In this document: piece after piece, positions 1 through 8,923 of the stretch
Layout of the letters: the number at the start of each line of letters is the position of its first letter
How positions within the stretch are numbered: the stretch's first letter is position 1
Source of the DNA: Clostridia bacterium
GTDB taxonomy: Bacteria; Bacillota; Clostridia; UBA1381; UBA9506
NCBI GenBank assembly: GCA_017546245.1
Contig: JAFYXI010000045.1
Span: 1 to 64,000 of the forward strand
Reading direction: 5' to 3'
DNA: 64,000 bases
The notes under the pieces: generated by a model
What the model saw: the letters and a program-made list of their open reading frames with translations, nothing else
Databases searched by the model: none
Told to the model about the DNA's origin: nothing
Program-made: the position numbers and the translations under genes

Positions 1-1343
1 ACAAGCAACGTCAGGAGCTTGAAAAAGAAATTAAAGAAAGACGTAACGAAATTACACGTCAGGAACGCAGAATCCAGCAGAAAGAAGAAACTCTGGATAA
101 AAAGAACGAGGCAATCGAGCAAAAGGATGAAAGCCTTAATCTTAAAGAAAAAGAACTTGATGCAGCAAAAATTGAAATTGAAGAAATTAAGCAGAAGGAA
201 CTTGAGGTGCTTCAGAAGATTTCAGGCTTAAGTGTTGAGGACGCAAAACAGTTCCTCTTAAAAAGCTTAGAAAGTGAAGTACGCCACGAAGCTGCAATGA
301 TGGTAAAAGACATAGAGACACAGGCAAAAGAAGAAGCAGACAAAAAAGCAAAAGACATCATCGCAGGTGCAATTCAAAAATGTGCGGCAGACCACGTTGC
401 AGAAACTACCGTTTCTGTTGTTAACCTGCCAAGCGATGAAATGAAGGGAAGAATTATCGGTCGTGAGGGTCGAAATATCCGCACACTCGAAACTCTTACC
501 GGAATTGACCTTATTATTGACGATACTCCGGAGGCAGTTATTCTGTCAGGATTTGACCCCGTGCGCCGTGAAATCGCACGTGTTTCGCTTGAAAAGCTTA
601 TTGTTGACGGACGTATTCATCCGGCACGCATTGAAGAAATGTACGAAAAAGCTAAAAAAGAAGTTGAAACCGAAATTAAGCAAGAGGGTGAAAATGCAAC
701 CTTCGAAACAGGTGTACACGGACTTCATCCTGAAATTATCAAGCTTTTAGGTAAGCTCAAATTCAGAACAAGTTATGGTCAGAATGTTCTTAAGCATTCA
801 ATCGAGGTTTCGCACCTTTCCGGCTTAATCGCAGGGGAGCTTGGCGCAGATATTACCTTAGCAAAACGCGCAGGTTTACTCCACGACCTCGGAAAAGCGG
901 CAGACCACGAGATGGAAGGCTCGCACGTTATGATTGGTGCAGAGCTTGCTAAAAAATATAAAGAGGGCAAAGAAGTTATCCATGCAATCATGGCTCACCA
1001 TGGCGATGTTGAAGCAACAACCTTAGTTGCAGCAATCGTTCAGGCGGCTGATGCTATTTCTGCAGCTCGTCCGGGTGCGCGCCGTGAAAATATCGAAAAC
1101 TACATCAAGCGTTTAGAAAAGCTTGAGGAAATTGCAAACTCATTTGACGGAGTTGAAAAATCCTTTGCTATTCAGGCTGGTAGAGAAATTCGTATTATGG
1201 TTCGTCCTGAAGATATTAAAGACGAAGGCATCACAATGATTGCACGCGATATTGTTAAGAAGATAGAAAGCGAAATGGAATATCCGGGTCAGATTAAGGT
1301 TAATGTGATTCGTGAAACCAGAGCTATCGACTACGCAAAATAA
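1..1343 (+). CDS. rny: Ribonuclease Y, 5'-truncated
   Basis: This is the C-terminal portion of RNase Y, the membrane-anchored endoribonuclease that starts mRNA decay in Firmicutes. The reading frame is already open at base 3, so the N-terminal membrane helix and first codons lie outside the window. Visible in order: a Lys/Glu/Gln-rich coiled coil, a KH RNA-binding domain with the [10 protein letters not shown] loop, and an HD phosphohydrolase domain with the metal-binding HDLGKA motif and a downstream AHHGDVE motif. The C terminus (ETRAIDYAK) is the usual family ending, so only the 5' end is missing. A hairpin with a T-run follows directly and separates it from the Nudix gene. Confidence 0.96.
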   Translation, partial: KQRQELEKEIKERRNEITRQERRIQQKEETLDKKNEAIEQKDESLNLKEKELDAAKIEIEEIKQKELEVLQKISGLSVEDAKQFLLKSLESEVRHEAAMMVKDIETQAKEEADKKAKDIIAGAIQKCAADHVAETTVSVVNLPSDEMKGRIIGREGRNIRTLETLTGIDLIIDDTPEAVILSGFDPVRREIARVSLEKLIVDGRIHPARIEEMYEKAKKEVETEIKQEGENATFETGVHGLHPEIIKLLGKLKFRTSYGQNVLKHSIEVSHLSGLIAGELGADITLAKRAGLLHDLGKAADHEMEGSHVMIGAELAKKYKEGKEVIHAIMAHHGDVEATTLVAAIVQAADAISAARPGARRENIENYIKRLEKLEEIANSFDGVEKSFAIQAGREIRIMVRPEDIKDEGITMIARDIVKKIESEMEYPGQIKVNVIRETRAIDYAK

Positions 1344-1350
1344 TAATTAA

Positions 1351-1392
1351 GGCTGTATCGCAAAAACAAAATGCGGTACAGCCGTGTTTTTT
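1351..1392 (+). terminator. Rho-independent terminator after rny
   Basis: An 11-bp stem (GGCTGTATCGC pairing with GCGGTACAGCC) is followed by a T-run beginning at about 1386. It lies 8 bases past the rny stop. Confidence 0.85.
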
Positions 1393-1422
1393 GCAAATTT
1401 TACGAAAGGACGGAAACGCATA

Positions 1423-1839
1423 ATGCAGATGGAAAAATCGTGCGGAGCGATAATTTTGCGCCGTGAAAACGACCGTTGGAAAACTCTGCTGGTTCAAAAC
1501 CGTAACGGCGGTCACTGGGCATTTCCTAAAGGTCACGTTGAAGAGGGCGAAACCGAAAAGCAAACCGCCATTCGTGAAGTGCGTGAAGAAACCGGACTTG
1601 TTATAGAAATAAATACCGATTTTAAAATGACAACTCAATATTCTCCTAAAAAAGGAGTCTTAAAGGATGTTATATATTTTCTTTCGGTAGTAAACACCGA
1701 AGAAACGCAGCGTCAGATTGAAGAAATTGATGCAATAAAATGGTTTTCGCTGCCGCGTGCCGTAACAAAGGTTACATTTAAGCGCGACCGCGAAATATTG
1801 GCGGCTGCTGCAGAATATGCAAAGCTGTACCTGAAATAA
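1423..1839 (+). CDS. Nudix hydrolase
   Basis: A Nudix-fold pyrophosphohydrolase of 138 residues. The Nudix box is complete: a GHVEEGE start, the REVREETG core, and the acidic residues that bind the catalytic metal. It splits nucleoside diphosphate-linked substrates; the short size and the N-terminal CGAIILRR segment resemble diadenosine-tetraphosphate-type hydrolases, but the substrate cannot be read from sequence. I chose the ATG at 1423 because an AAAGGA site lies 12 bases upstream and the reading frame before it overlaps the rny terminator; ATG 1429 is an alternative. It appears to be a single-gene unit between two terminators. Confidence 0.88.
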   Translation: MQMEKSCGAIILRRENDRWKTLLVQNRNGGHWAFPKGHVEEGETEKQTAIREVREETGLVIEINTDFKMTTQYSPKKGVLKDVIYFLSVVNTEETQRQIEEIDAIKWFSLPRAVTKVTFKRDREILAAAAEYAKLYLK

Positions 1840-1840
1840 A

Positions 1841-1865
1841 AACTCGCCATATGGCGAGTTTTTTA
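1841..1865. terminator. Shared terminator between convergent genes
   Basis: The palindrome AACTCGCCATATGGCGAGTT is followed by T's on the plus strand. It sits between the Nudix stop and the stop of the minus-strand nucleotidyltransferase gene, so it can serve both. Confidence 0.75.
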
Positions 1866-4064
1866 TTTCATTAACCTTTCAATCTTACAACAAAATTCCT
1901 CCGCCGCTTCTATGGCAAACTGCGCATTTTTATTTTCTGAAACTATGCGTATTTTCTGCGCAGATATATCAGGAATGACCAAAACCCTGCCGTCTTTTGT
2001 GCGCAGGCTTATACCGCCGTCCGCCTCAAATTGGGCAGATTGTCCGCTTTCGAACAATTTACGCATTGCCTCGCCCTTTTTACTGTCGGGGCAGTCAATG
2101 CTGCGGCATATTTTATATATTTTCGGAATTACAGATAAAACCTCAGAAAGAGCACAGTCGTTAAGATAAAGAAATTCGCAAATTCTTACAACTGCACGCA
2201 CGGGGTCGCAGCACAAGGCATATTCCAGCCTCGATGCAGGCGCATTCTGCGCCAGAAGATGCGCCTCTATTTTATTTTCTTTTATTCTTACAATACTGCA
2301 CCCTAAGGCTTTTGCTATGCTGTCTGCCGCCTCTGAAATATCGGTGGGAACATAAATTGCCGTGCCTTTTACTGCCGAGCCGCAAATTAAAGCTACTAAT
2401 GCCCAATATGTGTCTTTGTCCGGCTCATTTAAGCTGTCGTCGGTCAATGCACAGCTGCCGTCCTGCTCTATGGTGATGGCAAAATCAAGATTGTTGTTTT
2501 TTATCATGTCAGATAACAGCGAAGACTTGTTGGTAAACAAAAATTTAATCCCTAAAAGGCTTCCCAGTTTTTTAAAGGTTTCGCACAATGCATCAGAATC
2601 TGTGCAGATTCCGACAGAAAAGTTAAGCCGTCTGTAACTCGTATAGGCAACAACATCTTTTAAATAATAGTCCGAAATATCATTTACATTCACGGGCATT
2701 TGCGTTTTTTCGGGCAGAACATAGCAATTTTCTTCACTTTTTAAAGTGTCAGATACTTCTTTTAATATACTTTTTGAAATCGGCGCACCTGCTGAGCCTA
2801 AAAGCTCAATTAAAATAATATCCTTTTGAACGGATATATTGACTGCTCCGCCTGCGTGCAAATGCCTTACTGCAAATTTTGCTGCACCACGGTCGTTAAT
2901 ACCGCACAGATTATACACCCTTGAACCTGCGGCAATCAGTCCTGAGAGCATAGCAAATTTTAAACTCATATACTCAGGAATATCAGGAAAGTTTAACACT
3001 ACCGCATAATTTTTATCCAGAGCCGATGCAAATGCGGCACATAGTTTTGCAGAAAAATCGGGTGTAATATCCTTATGCATCTGGCCTGTAATTTTGTTAC
3101 CGTTAAGTCTGTCAGAAATAATTTTTTGCTTGTTAAAAACAGGATTCTGAGTAGCTATAATGCTGTCGTGCAGACGGGTGTTGTTATCAATTTTACTGCC
3201 CGGCCATATTATGCAGTCCTTTAACGAAACATTATCGCCAACTGTGCATTCATCGCCCAACACACAGTAAGGCAGAATTTCGGCAGATGTGCTTATTTTG
3301 CAGTTTTTGCCTATTAATATTCCGCTTTTTAGGGTATTTTCGTCTATATCAAGATTAATTTTTCGCTCAAAAATATCTCTGTGACACTTGCGATATGCCT
3401 GCGCAGAGCCTATGTCACACCAGTATCCGTCAGATTTAAAGCCATAAACCGACAATCCGCTGTTTAGCATTTGCACCAATAAATCCTTAGATAAATCATA
3501 AGGGCAAAACGGCGGAATCAAAGATAATATTTTAGGCTCAATAATGTAAATCCCCGTGCTTATCATATCTGTGCAAACCTCGTCCCAGTCAGGATTTTCG
3601 CACATATGCATAATACGGTTATCCTCAGCGGTAACAACCGCAGAATATTCTGTGGGATTTTCAGAAGCCGTAAGCACGATTGTGGCATCTGCTCTGTTTT
3701 GCCTGTGAAAGCTAAGGGCGCGACTTAAATCAATATTGGTTATAACATCGCCGCTTATAACAAAAAAGGTGTCGCAAATAAGGCTTTCGGCTGACTTTAT
3801 ACTGCCGGCCGTGCCAAGCGGCTCGTTTTCAATAAGGTATTTTATGTTAACACCGAAATTTTTGCCATCGCCAAAATATGCTCTTATATCTTCGCTTTTG
3901 TAGTATAAGGTTATTAAAATATCGCAAATTCCGTGCTTTTTTAAAAGCTCAATCGTGTGGCAAAGCAAGGGCTTGTTCATTACGGGAAGCATCGGCTTGG
4001 GTACGCTGCTTGATAAAGGTCTTATGCCCTTGCCCTCGCCGCCTGCTAAAATAATTGCCTGCAT
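1863..4064 (-). CDS. Sugar nucleotidyltransferase fused to phosphohexomutase-like domain
   Basis: A 733-residue protein with three parts. Residues 1 to about 235 are a sugar-1-phosphate nucleotidyltransferase (start MQAIILAGGEGKGIRPLSS, then PKPMLPV, the nucleotide- and Mg-binding signature). Residues about 250-360 look like left-handed beta-helix hexapeptide repeats. The rest resembles the alpha-D-phosphohexomutase fold. This layout is known in Firmicutes and cyanobacteria (mannose-1-phosphate guanylyltransferase-like with a mutase-like tail). The mutase catalytic serine loop (usually TASHNP) reads NISVQKD, and no DGDADR metal loop is seen, so the tail is probably not a working mutase. The frame stays open upstream to 4217, but ATG 4064 has an AGGAAG site seven bases away and starts at the conserved motif. 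It probably supplies an activated sugar for glycans. Confidence 0.86.
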   Translation of the reverse strand: MQAIILAGGEGKGIRPLSSSVPKPMLPVMNKPLLCHTIELLKKHGICDILITLYYKSEDIRAYFGDGKNFGVNIKYLIENEPLGTAGSIKSAESLICDTFFVISGDVITNIDLSRALSFHRQNRADATIVLTASENPTEYSAVVTAEDNRIMHMCENPDWDEVCTDMISTGIYIIEPKILSLIPPFCPYDLSKDLLVQMLNSGLSVYGFKSDGYWCDIGSAQAYRKCHRDIFERKINLDIDENTLKSGILIGKNCKISTSAEILPYCVLGDECTVGDNVSLKDCIIWPGSKIDNNTRLHDSIIATQNPVFNKQKIISDRLNGNKITGQMHKDITPDFSAKLCAAFASALDKNYAVVLNFPDIPEYMSLKFAMLSGLIAAGSRVYNLCGINDRGAAKFAVRHLHAGGAVNISVQKDIILIELLGSAGAPISKSILKEVSDTLKSEENCYVLPEKTQMPVNVNDISDYYLKDVVAYTSYRRLNFSVGICTDSDALCETFKKLGSLLGIKFLFTNKSSLLSDMIKNNNLDFAITIEQDGSCALTDDSLNEPDKDTYWALVALICGSAVKGTAIYVPTDISEAADSIAKALGCSIVRIKENKIEAHLLAQNAPASRLEYALCCDPVRAVVRICEFLYLNDCALSEVLSVIPKIYKICRSIDCPDSKKGEAMRKLFESGQSAQFEADGGISLRTKDGRVLVIPDISAQKIRIVSENKNAQFAIEAAEEFCCKIERLMK

Positions 4065-4145
4065 ATTTATCTTCCTTTCTTTAAAATCAGTTTTATTATT
4101 TAGTGTAAATAAATTTTGAAAAAATATGCAGTTTTGGATTTTTCG

Positions 4146-4174
4146 TTGTTTTTTATTTTTGTTTGATGTATAAT
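4146..4174 (+). promoter_or_regulatory. Sigma-A promoter for the adenosyltransferase gene
   Basis: TTGTTT (4146-4151) and TATAAT (4169-4174) are separated by 17 bases. The start codon lies about 50 bases downstream. Confidence 0.65.
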
Positions 4175-4222
4175 CAATGTATAGCGATTTTAAACAAAGC
4201 TTGTCAAAAAGGAGCACAAACT

Positions 4223-4714
4223 ATGAAAATTTACACAAAAGGCGGAGATTTTGGCACTACCACTCTTTGCGGCGGCGAGCAGGTATCAAAAACCGATGAA
4301 CGAATAGAGCTTTTAGGCACGATTGATGAGGTAAACAGCCATTTAGGATTGGCAAAGGCGATGGCGGCAGATAGCTTAAAAGAAATTATTTCTTGTCTGC
4401 AGCGCACGTTAATGACGGTTATGGCAGGGTTTTATGACGCTAAAAATCCGGAATTTTTTATAAAAGACGAGCAGATTCAGGCTTTAGAATCAGAAATAGA
4501 CAAACTGGAATCCTCGTTTGAGCGCAAAAAAGGCTTCGTTCTTTACGGAGCGAACGAATTATCTGCAAGGCTGGATGTTGCACGCGCCGTTTTGCGCCGT
4601 GCCGAGCGTGATTTTTGCAGAGTATCGCAAAAATGCGAAACAGATAAAAATGCACAGGCTTATATAAACCGCTTGTCCGACTATCTTTATATATTGGCTC
4701 GCGCGAGCGAATAA
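4223..4714 (+). CDS. pduO: Cob(I)alamin adenosyltransferase, PduO type
   Basis: A 163-residue PduO-family ATP:cob(I)alamin adenosyltransferase, which transfers the adenosyl group from ATP to make coenzyme B12. The N-terminal MKIYTKGGDFGTT segment is the family's ATP-binding start, followed by the helical bundle segments DERIELLGTIDEVNSHLG and the C-terminal RAVLRRAERD and YINRLSDYLYILAR. Length matches the family. ATG 4223 follows an AAGGAG site; longer upstream starts would overlap the promoter. It is divergent from the nucleotidyltransferase gene and appears to be monocistronic. No other cobalamin gene is nearby, which suggests salvage, though a B12-binding radical SAM protein lies at 29.9 kb. 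Confidence 0.92.
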   Translation: MKIYTKGGDFGTTTLCGGEQVSKTDERIELLGTIDEVNSHLGLAKAMAADSLKEIISCLQRTLMTVMAGFYDAKNPEFFIKDEQIQALESEIDKLESSFERKKGFVLYGANELSARLDVARAVLRRAERDFCRVSQKCETDKNAQAYINRLSDYLYILARASE

Positions 4715-4761
4715 AATAGCAGAAAACTGATTTTTATAATATCGAAATTTGATGAAAAACT

Positions 4762-4770
4762 TGATATAAT
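4762..4770 (+). promoter_or_regulatory. Extended -10 promoter for the LRR protein
   Basis: TGATATAAT is a perfect extended -10 element about 45 bases before the start codon. The -35 is weak (TCGAAA at 4742-4747, 17-base spacer). Confidence 0.5.
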
Positions 4771-4814
4771 TAATACTTGTACGCAATAATATTTTTAATT
4801 CCGGAGGAATCGGT

Positions 4815-5879
4815 ATGAAAAAATTTCTTTTAATTTTACTTTTGATGATATATGTTTTTGTCAGCATATTTGCAATAAGCACATATGCGGCAAATAATAC
4901 GTGCGGAGCAAATTTAACGTGGTCGCTTACAGACGGAGTTCTTACAATAAGCGGCGAAGGCGAAATGGCAAACTACACGGCAAGAGGATCTGCACCGTGG
5001 AATTCAAGCTATGTTGAAAAAATAGTAATTAATGATGGCGTTACAAGTATAGGCGATTATGCATTTGCACATTGCGTAAATCTTACCGAAATTGTTTTCG
5101 GCAGCACGGTTGCTTCTATTGGCACGAAAGCATTTTTTGATTGCTATACTATGGAAGCGATAACGATTCCTAAAAATATTAAAACTATAGGTAATAATGC
5201 TTTTGATTGCTGTTATGCTCTTAAAAAAGTGACGATAGAAAACGGCGTAACCACCATAGGAGCATATGCTTTTCAAAACTGTACCGGACTTACGGATATA
5301 ACTATTCCTAAAAGCGTCGGCGCGGTCAGTGCTTTTTCGTTCTTCTGTTGCGAAAGCTTAAAAAATGTAGTAATAAATAATGGGGCAAGCTCGATTGATA
5401 ATTCTGCTTTTTATGATTGTAAATCACTTGAAAGCATAACTATACCTTCTAGTGTGACGAAAATTGATTACTATGCATTTTATAATTGCAGAAATCTGAA
5501 AAATGTTTATTATATCGGAACAGAAAGCTCATGGAACGAGATAGCAATTAAATCTTACAATACAAATCTTTTAAACGCAACAATACATTTTCAGGATTTG
5601 GCTGAATCGGGCATAAGCATCGACCTTGCTGAAAACATAATAACGATAAATACACCAAATGCCGCCTTAAGTGCAATCATTCCGGTTGTTATGTATAATA
5701 ATACTGATGGTGTGATTGATATAAAATATGTTCCGATCGCACTTAATGCAGGTAAAAATGAGATTGCAAGCCCGTATGACAATTATCAGAACGCAGATGC
5801 AATCAAGATTATGGTTTGGGAAAGCTTAGAAAGTCTGAAACCGATAATGAACTATTCAGAAATACCAATAATAAATTAA
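4815..5879 (+). CDS. Secreted leucine-rich-repeat (BspA-type) surface protein
   Basis: A 354-residue exported protein. Residues 1-25 are a signal peptide (MKKFLLILLLMIYVF, cleavage probably after TYA). Residues about 45-235 contain six or seven copies of the 23-residue BspA/LRR_5 repeat, with units such as ITIPKNIKTIGNNAF and VTIPSSVTKIDYYAF style cores. Such repeats usually mediate adhesion or protein binding at the cell surface. The C-terminal 100 residues are a beta-rich domain ending in an IKIMVWESLESLKPI motif, which resembles the end of the large NlpC/P60-like protein at 21.5-24.4 kb. A GGAGG site precedes the start, and an extended -10 (TGATATAAT at 4762-4770) lies upstream. The binding partner is unknown. 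Confidence 0.85.
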   Translation: MKKFLLILLLMIYVFVSIFAISTYAANNTCGANLTWSLTDGVLTISGEGEMANYTARGSAPWNSSYVEKIVINDGVTSIGDYAFAHCVNLTEIVFGSTVASIGTKAFFDCYTMEAITIPKNIKTIGNNAFDCCYALKKVTIENGVTTIGAYAFQNCTGLTDITIPKSVGAVSAFSFFCCESLKNVVINNGASSIDNSAFYDCKSLESITIPSSVTKIDYYAFYNCRNLKNVYYIGTESSWNEIAIKSYNTNLLNATIHFQDLAESGISIDLAENIITINTPNAALSAIIPVVMYNNTDGVIDIKYVPIALNAGKNEIASPYDNYQNADAIKIMVWESLESLKPIMNYSEIPIIN

Positions 5880-5884
5880 TAAAA

Positions 5885-5910
5885 AATTCTCCTTTAAAGG
5901 AGAATTTTTT
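5885..5910 (+). terminator. Terminator after the LRR gene
   Basis: The palindrome AATTCTCC-TTTAAA-GGAGAATT is followed by a T-run, five bases past the stop codon. Confidence 0.8.
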
Positions 5911-6025
5911 ATTATTAAAAACCGCTATTTTGCTTTACTTTATAAGCGCAATGTGATAAAATAACCATATATGTATATAAAATTTTTGCTTGTATAGATT
6001 GTTTAATTGCTTTAGGAGGTTTATT

Positions 6026-6601
6026 ATGGCTAGAAATTCAAAAAAGAATGGCAAGGGTAACAAGTTTTTACTTGGATTGGGTATAGTTGTACTGTTAATA
6101 GCATTGTTTTTTGCATCTTTTTGGATTACAACATTGTCGCTGCGCTCAAACAGCGAGCCTGATGCAATAACAGAAAGCACAGATGCACCGACAGCTGTTG
6201 CTACGGCATCACCTGATGTTAACTACAAAAAAATGTCTAAAAAAGAATTAATAGAGATAATTGAAAAGAAAGAAGACAGAATAAAAGAGCTTGAAGAGGC
6301 TTTGGGTCTTAATTCGTTATCTACTCAAGCTCCTATTAACGAGCTTGGTTCTTCTTCGTCAGAAAGCAACACAGCGCCAACGGCAAAACCGACAGCGGAA
6401 CCTGCAACAAAAACAGCAGAACCGACCAAAACAAGTGCTCCTAAGCCGACGGCAACTCAAAAGCCTGCAGCACCTAAGCCTGTTGCAACACAAAAACCGG
6501 CAGCTACCCCTGCGCCGACGCCTAAGCCGACACAGGCACCTGCGCCGGCAACAAAAGCACCGTCAATTAAACCGATGGCTCCGGCAGCAGACAGCGAGTA
6601 A
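6026..6601 (+). CDS. Membrane-anchored Ala/Pro/Thr/Lys-rich protein
   Basis: A 191-residue protein that I do not recognise as a named family. It has a short basic N terminus, one strong transmembrane helix (about residues 14-36: FLLGLGIVVLLIALFFASFW), an acidic linker, a short charged coiled coil (KKELIEIIEKKEDRIKELEEA), and a long tail built of imperfect PTA/KPA/APKPT units up to the end. The tail resembles wall-spanning linkers of Gram-positive surface proteins; there is no LPxTG motif. The start follows a strong TAGGAGGT site. The stop overlaps the region just before the tsaE start, so the two may be translationally coupled, but a functional link is not implied. Confidence 0.75.
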   Translation: MARNSKKNGKGNKFLLGLGIVVLLIALFFASFWITTLSLRSNSEPDAITESTDAPTAVATASPDVNYKKMSKKELIEIIEKKEDRIKELEEALGLNSLSTQAPINELGSSSSESNTAPTAKPTAEPATKTAEPTKTSAPKPTATQKPAAPKPVATQKPAATPAPTPKPTQAPAPATKAPSIKPMAPAADSE

Positions 6602-6605
6602 TGCT

Positions 6606-7031
6606 ATGGAAAAAATAACGAATAACGAAAAAGAAACACTTGGCTTTGCCAAAGAATTTGCGGCAACCTTATCATCCGGCGACGTTATCTGTCTTTCGGG
6701 TGACTTGGGGGTAGGAAAAACCGTATTTACCAAGGGCATATGCGAATATTTTAAGGTCAGCGATATAGTAAACAGTCCTACCTTTACGATAGTTAATGAA
6801 TACAGCGCAGATAGCGGCGAAACGATTTATCATTTTGATATGTACCGCATAGATGACGAAGACGAGCTTATAGAAATCGGTTTTGACGATTATTTAAATT
6901 CAGGCGCTCTGTGTCTTATAGAATGGCCCGAAAAGGTTCCGTCTTATATCCCCAAAAACAGTTTAAAGGTCAGCATTTTAAGAGATAATTCATCAGATGA
7001 TGCAAGAATCATTAAAGTAGAAAGGTTTTAA
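6606..7031 (+). CDS. tsaE: tRNA threonylcarbamoyladenosine biosynthesis ATPase TsaE
   Basis: A 141-residue TsaE. It is the ATPase partner of TsaB and TsaD in making N6-threonylcarbamoyladenosine at position 37 of ANN-decoding tRNAs. The Walker A loop is GDLGVGKT, followed by the family's SPTFTIVNEY segment and the YHFDMYRI and LIEWPEK motifs. ATG 6606 lies five bases past the previous stop with no clear ribosome binding site, so it is probably translated by coupling. tsaB follows four bases downstream. tsaD is not in the window. Confidence 0.94.
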   Translation: MEKITNNEKETLGFAKEFAATLSSGDVICLSGDLGVGKTVFTKGICEYFKVSDIVNSPTFTIVNEYSADSGETIYHFDMYRIDDEDELIEIGFDDYLNSGALCLIEWPEKVPSYIPKNSLKVSILRDNSSDDARIIKVERF

Positions 7032-7035
7032 AAAT

Positions 7036-7740
7036 ATGCTTTTACTGGGAATCGACACCTCCTCGCAGGCTGCAACCGCGGCTCTTTCAAAGGATGGAGC
7101 GATAATATGTGAGTATACACTTAATCAGAAAAAAACGCACTCGGCACAGCTTCTTCCTATGATAGAGCAAATGCTTAAAGCCTCGGGTTATGAGTTTTCT
7201 GATATTGATGCATTTGCATGCGGCGTGGGCCCCGGCTCTTTTACCGGTGTGCGCATAGGCGTAACCACCGTTAAAGGCTTCGCTCAGGCGCTTAATAAGC
7301 CGGTAATAGCGGCTGACAGCTTAGAAATCTTGGCTTTTGGCTGCACTCCGTTTGACGGAATGATTGTATCGGCAGTTTTTGCAAGGGTTGACGAGGTATT
7401 TTGTGCTGCATATGAGCATAACGAAAGTGGGTTAATAACCAAAATTGCACCGAGTGTTATGACAATAGGCGAGCTTTTAGAAATATTGCCCGATACAAAA
7501 TGTCTTTTTGTCGGTGACGGAGCAGTTATGCATAAAGGTTTAATTAAAGAAAAAATGGGCGAAAAGGCATATTTTGCAGGTGAGCGCCAGAATATTATTT
7601 CTGCGGCAAATCTTGCGCTTTTATGCGATAGCCGCACAGAAAGCGGTTTTAAACGCTATGATGAAATATCACCGCTTTATTTGCGCGTATCGCAGGCGGA
7701 ACGAGAATATGAAGAAAAACATAAAGGAGAAGAACAATGA
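7036..7740 (+). CDS. tsaB: tRNA threonylcarbamoyladenosine biosynthesis protein TsaB
   Basis: A 234-residue TsaB (YeaZ), the ASKHA-fold scaffold that pairs with TsaD in t6A synthesis. Family motifs seen are the N-terminal LLGIDTSSQAATAAL, THSAQLLPMI, and VGPGSFTGVRIG. Like other TsaB proteins it lacks the metal-binding His pair of TsaD. It is in an operon with tsaE (four-base gap), and its stop codon TGA overlaps the ATG of rpiB in an ATGA arrangement. In many clostridia rimI follows tsaB; here rpiB takes that place. Confidence 0.94.
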   Translation: MLLLGIDTSSQAATAALSKDGAIICEYTLNQKKTHSAQLLPMIEQMLKASGYEFSDIDAFACGVGPGSFTGVRIGVTTVKGFAQALNKPVIAADSLEILAFGCTPFDGMIVSAVFARVDEVFCAAYEHNESGLITKIAPSVMTIGELLEILPDTKCLFVGDGAVMHKGLIKEKMGEKAYFAGERQNIISAANLALLCDSRTESGFKRYDEISPLYLRVSQAEREYEEKHKGEEQ

Positions 7741-8177
7741 TTGTAATTGGTTGCGACCACGGCGGCTTTGAGCTTAAGCAAGAGCTTATTAAGTATTTAG
7801 AATCAATCGGTAAAGAGGTAAAGGATTGCGGTACATACGACACCCAGTCTGTTGACTATCCTGATATTGCAGAAAAAACCTGCAAAGAATATTTAAAGGG
7901 CGGCTATGAATTTGGAATATTGATTTGCGGTACAGGCATTGGTATATCAATGGCTGCAAATAAAATAGACGGCATTCGTTGTGCTTTGGTTTCAAACGAA
8001 TATTCTGCCCGGATGACAAAGTGTCACAACAATGCAAATATGCTTGCGTTCGGCGGCAGAGTAATAGGCATAGAGCTTGCTGCTTCTATATTAAAGGCTT
8101 ATATGAATGCGGAGTTTGAGGGCGGCAGACACGAAAACCGTGTCAACAAGGTAATGGCTCTCGAACAGGGAAAGTAA
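7737..8177 (+). CDS. rpiB: Ribose-5-phosphate isomerase B
   Basis: A 146-residue RpiB-type isomerase interconverting ribose 5-phosphate and ribulose 5-phosphate (or a related pentose/hexose phosphate) in the cytosol. Diagnostic segments are the N-terminal IGCDHGGFELK, the DYPDIAE substrate loop, the active-site cysteine in LICGTGIGIS and the CHNNANMLAFGGR segment. The start overlaps the tsaB stop by four bases, which indicates translational coupling. upp follows 59 bases later, so both may share a nucleotide-salvage transcript. Confidence 0.94.
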   Translation: MIVIGCDHGGFELKQELIKYLESIGKEVKDCGTYDTQSVDYPDIAEKTCKEYLKGGYEFGILICGTGIGISMAANKIDGIRCALVSNEYSARMTKCHNNANMLAFGGRVIGIELAASILKAYMNAEFEGGRHENRVNKVMALEQGK

Positions 8178-8236
8178 AAAAGTTCAGACCGCACAACAGC
8201 ACACATAAGCAAAACTTTAAAGAAAGGGTAATAAAT

Positions 8237-8866
8237 ATGAAAAATATAATTGAAATTACACATCCGCTGGTACAGCACAAAATAACAATGCTGCGTGACA
8301 GCCAGACAAGCATAAAAGAATTTCGTGAACTGGTAAAAGAAATTTCTACTTTAATGTGGTACGAGGTAACACGAGACCTGCCGCTTAAAGAAATTACAGT
8401 TGAAACACCGATAGCAACGGCACAGTCTAAGGTTATGAGCGGAATTAAGCTTGCTTTAGTTCCCATTTTGCGTTCGGGTCTTGCTATGGCAGAGGGTATT
8501 GAAAGCATTATGCCGTCAATAAAAATCGGTCATATAGGACTTTACCGCGAGGCAGAAACACTTATGCCAAAGGATTATTACTGCAAATTGCCGACCGACA
8601 TCGAAACCTCAGAGGCGATTATTTTAGAGCCGATGCTTGCAACCGGCGGTTCTGCTTGTGCAGCTATCGAACTTTTAATTAAAAGAAACGTAAAAGATAT
8701 AAAAATAATGAGCCTTATTGCTGCTCCCGAGGGTGTTAAACTCATTGAAGAAAAATATCCTGATGTAAAAATTTACGTATGTTCTGTTGATAAAGGCTTA
8801 AACGAAGACGGATTTATAGTACCAGGCTTTGGTGATGCCGGCGACAGAATGTTCGGCACAAAATAA
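8237..8866 (+). CDS. upp: Uracil phosphoribosyltransferase
   Basis: A 209-residue Upp that makes UMP from uracil and PRPP. The protein begins with the family opening ITHPLVQHKITMLRD, then RSGLAMAEGI, the PRPP-binding loop EPMLATGGSA, and ends with the uracil-binding PGFGDAGDRMFGTK. Length is exactly typical. An AAAGGG site precedes the start. It stands between rpiB and a dCMP deaminase, so the three form a pentose and pyrimidine salvage group. Confidence 0.96.
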   Translation: MKNIIEITHPLVQHKITMLRDSQTSIKEFRELVKEISTLMWYEVTRDLPLKEITVETPIATAQSKVMSGIKLALVPILRSGLAMAEGIESIMPSIKIGHIGLYREAETLMPKDYYCKLPTDIETSEAIILEPMLATGGSACAAIELLIKRNVKDIKIMSLIAAPEGVKLIEEKYPDVKIYVCSVDKGLNEDGFIVPGFGDAGDRMFGTK

Positions 8867-8923
8867 AAAATCCCCATCTGTCTTAGGGCGACAGAAAAAT
8901 AAGCAACAAAGAGAGGGAATTTT

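Noticed and set aside
19-231. Lys-rich open frame overlapping the start of rny
   Set aside because: It is in another frame of the RNase Y coiled-coil region, whose own frame is open from base 3 with a family-typical sequence.
4065-4217. N-terminal extension of the nucleotidyltransferase to 4217
   Set aside because: The extra 51 residues are low-quality (Asn/Lys/Phe-rich), overlap the divergent promoter, and the ATG at 4064 has a good ribosome site and the family's N-terminal motif.
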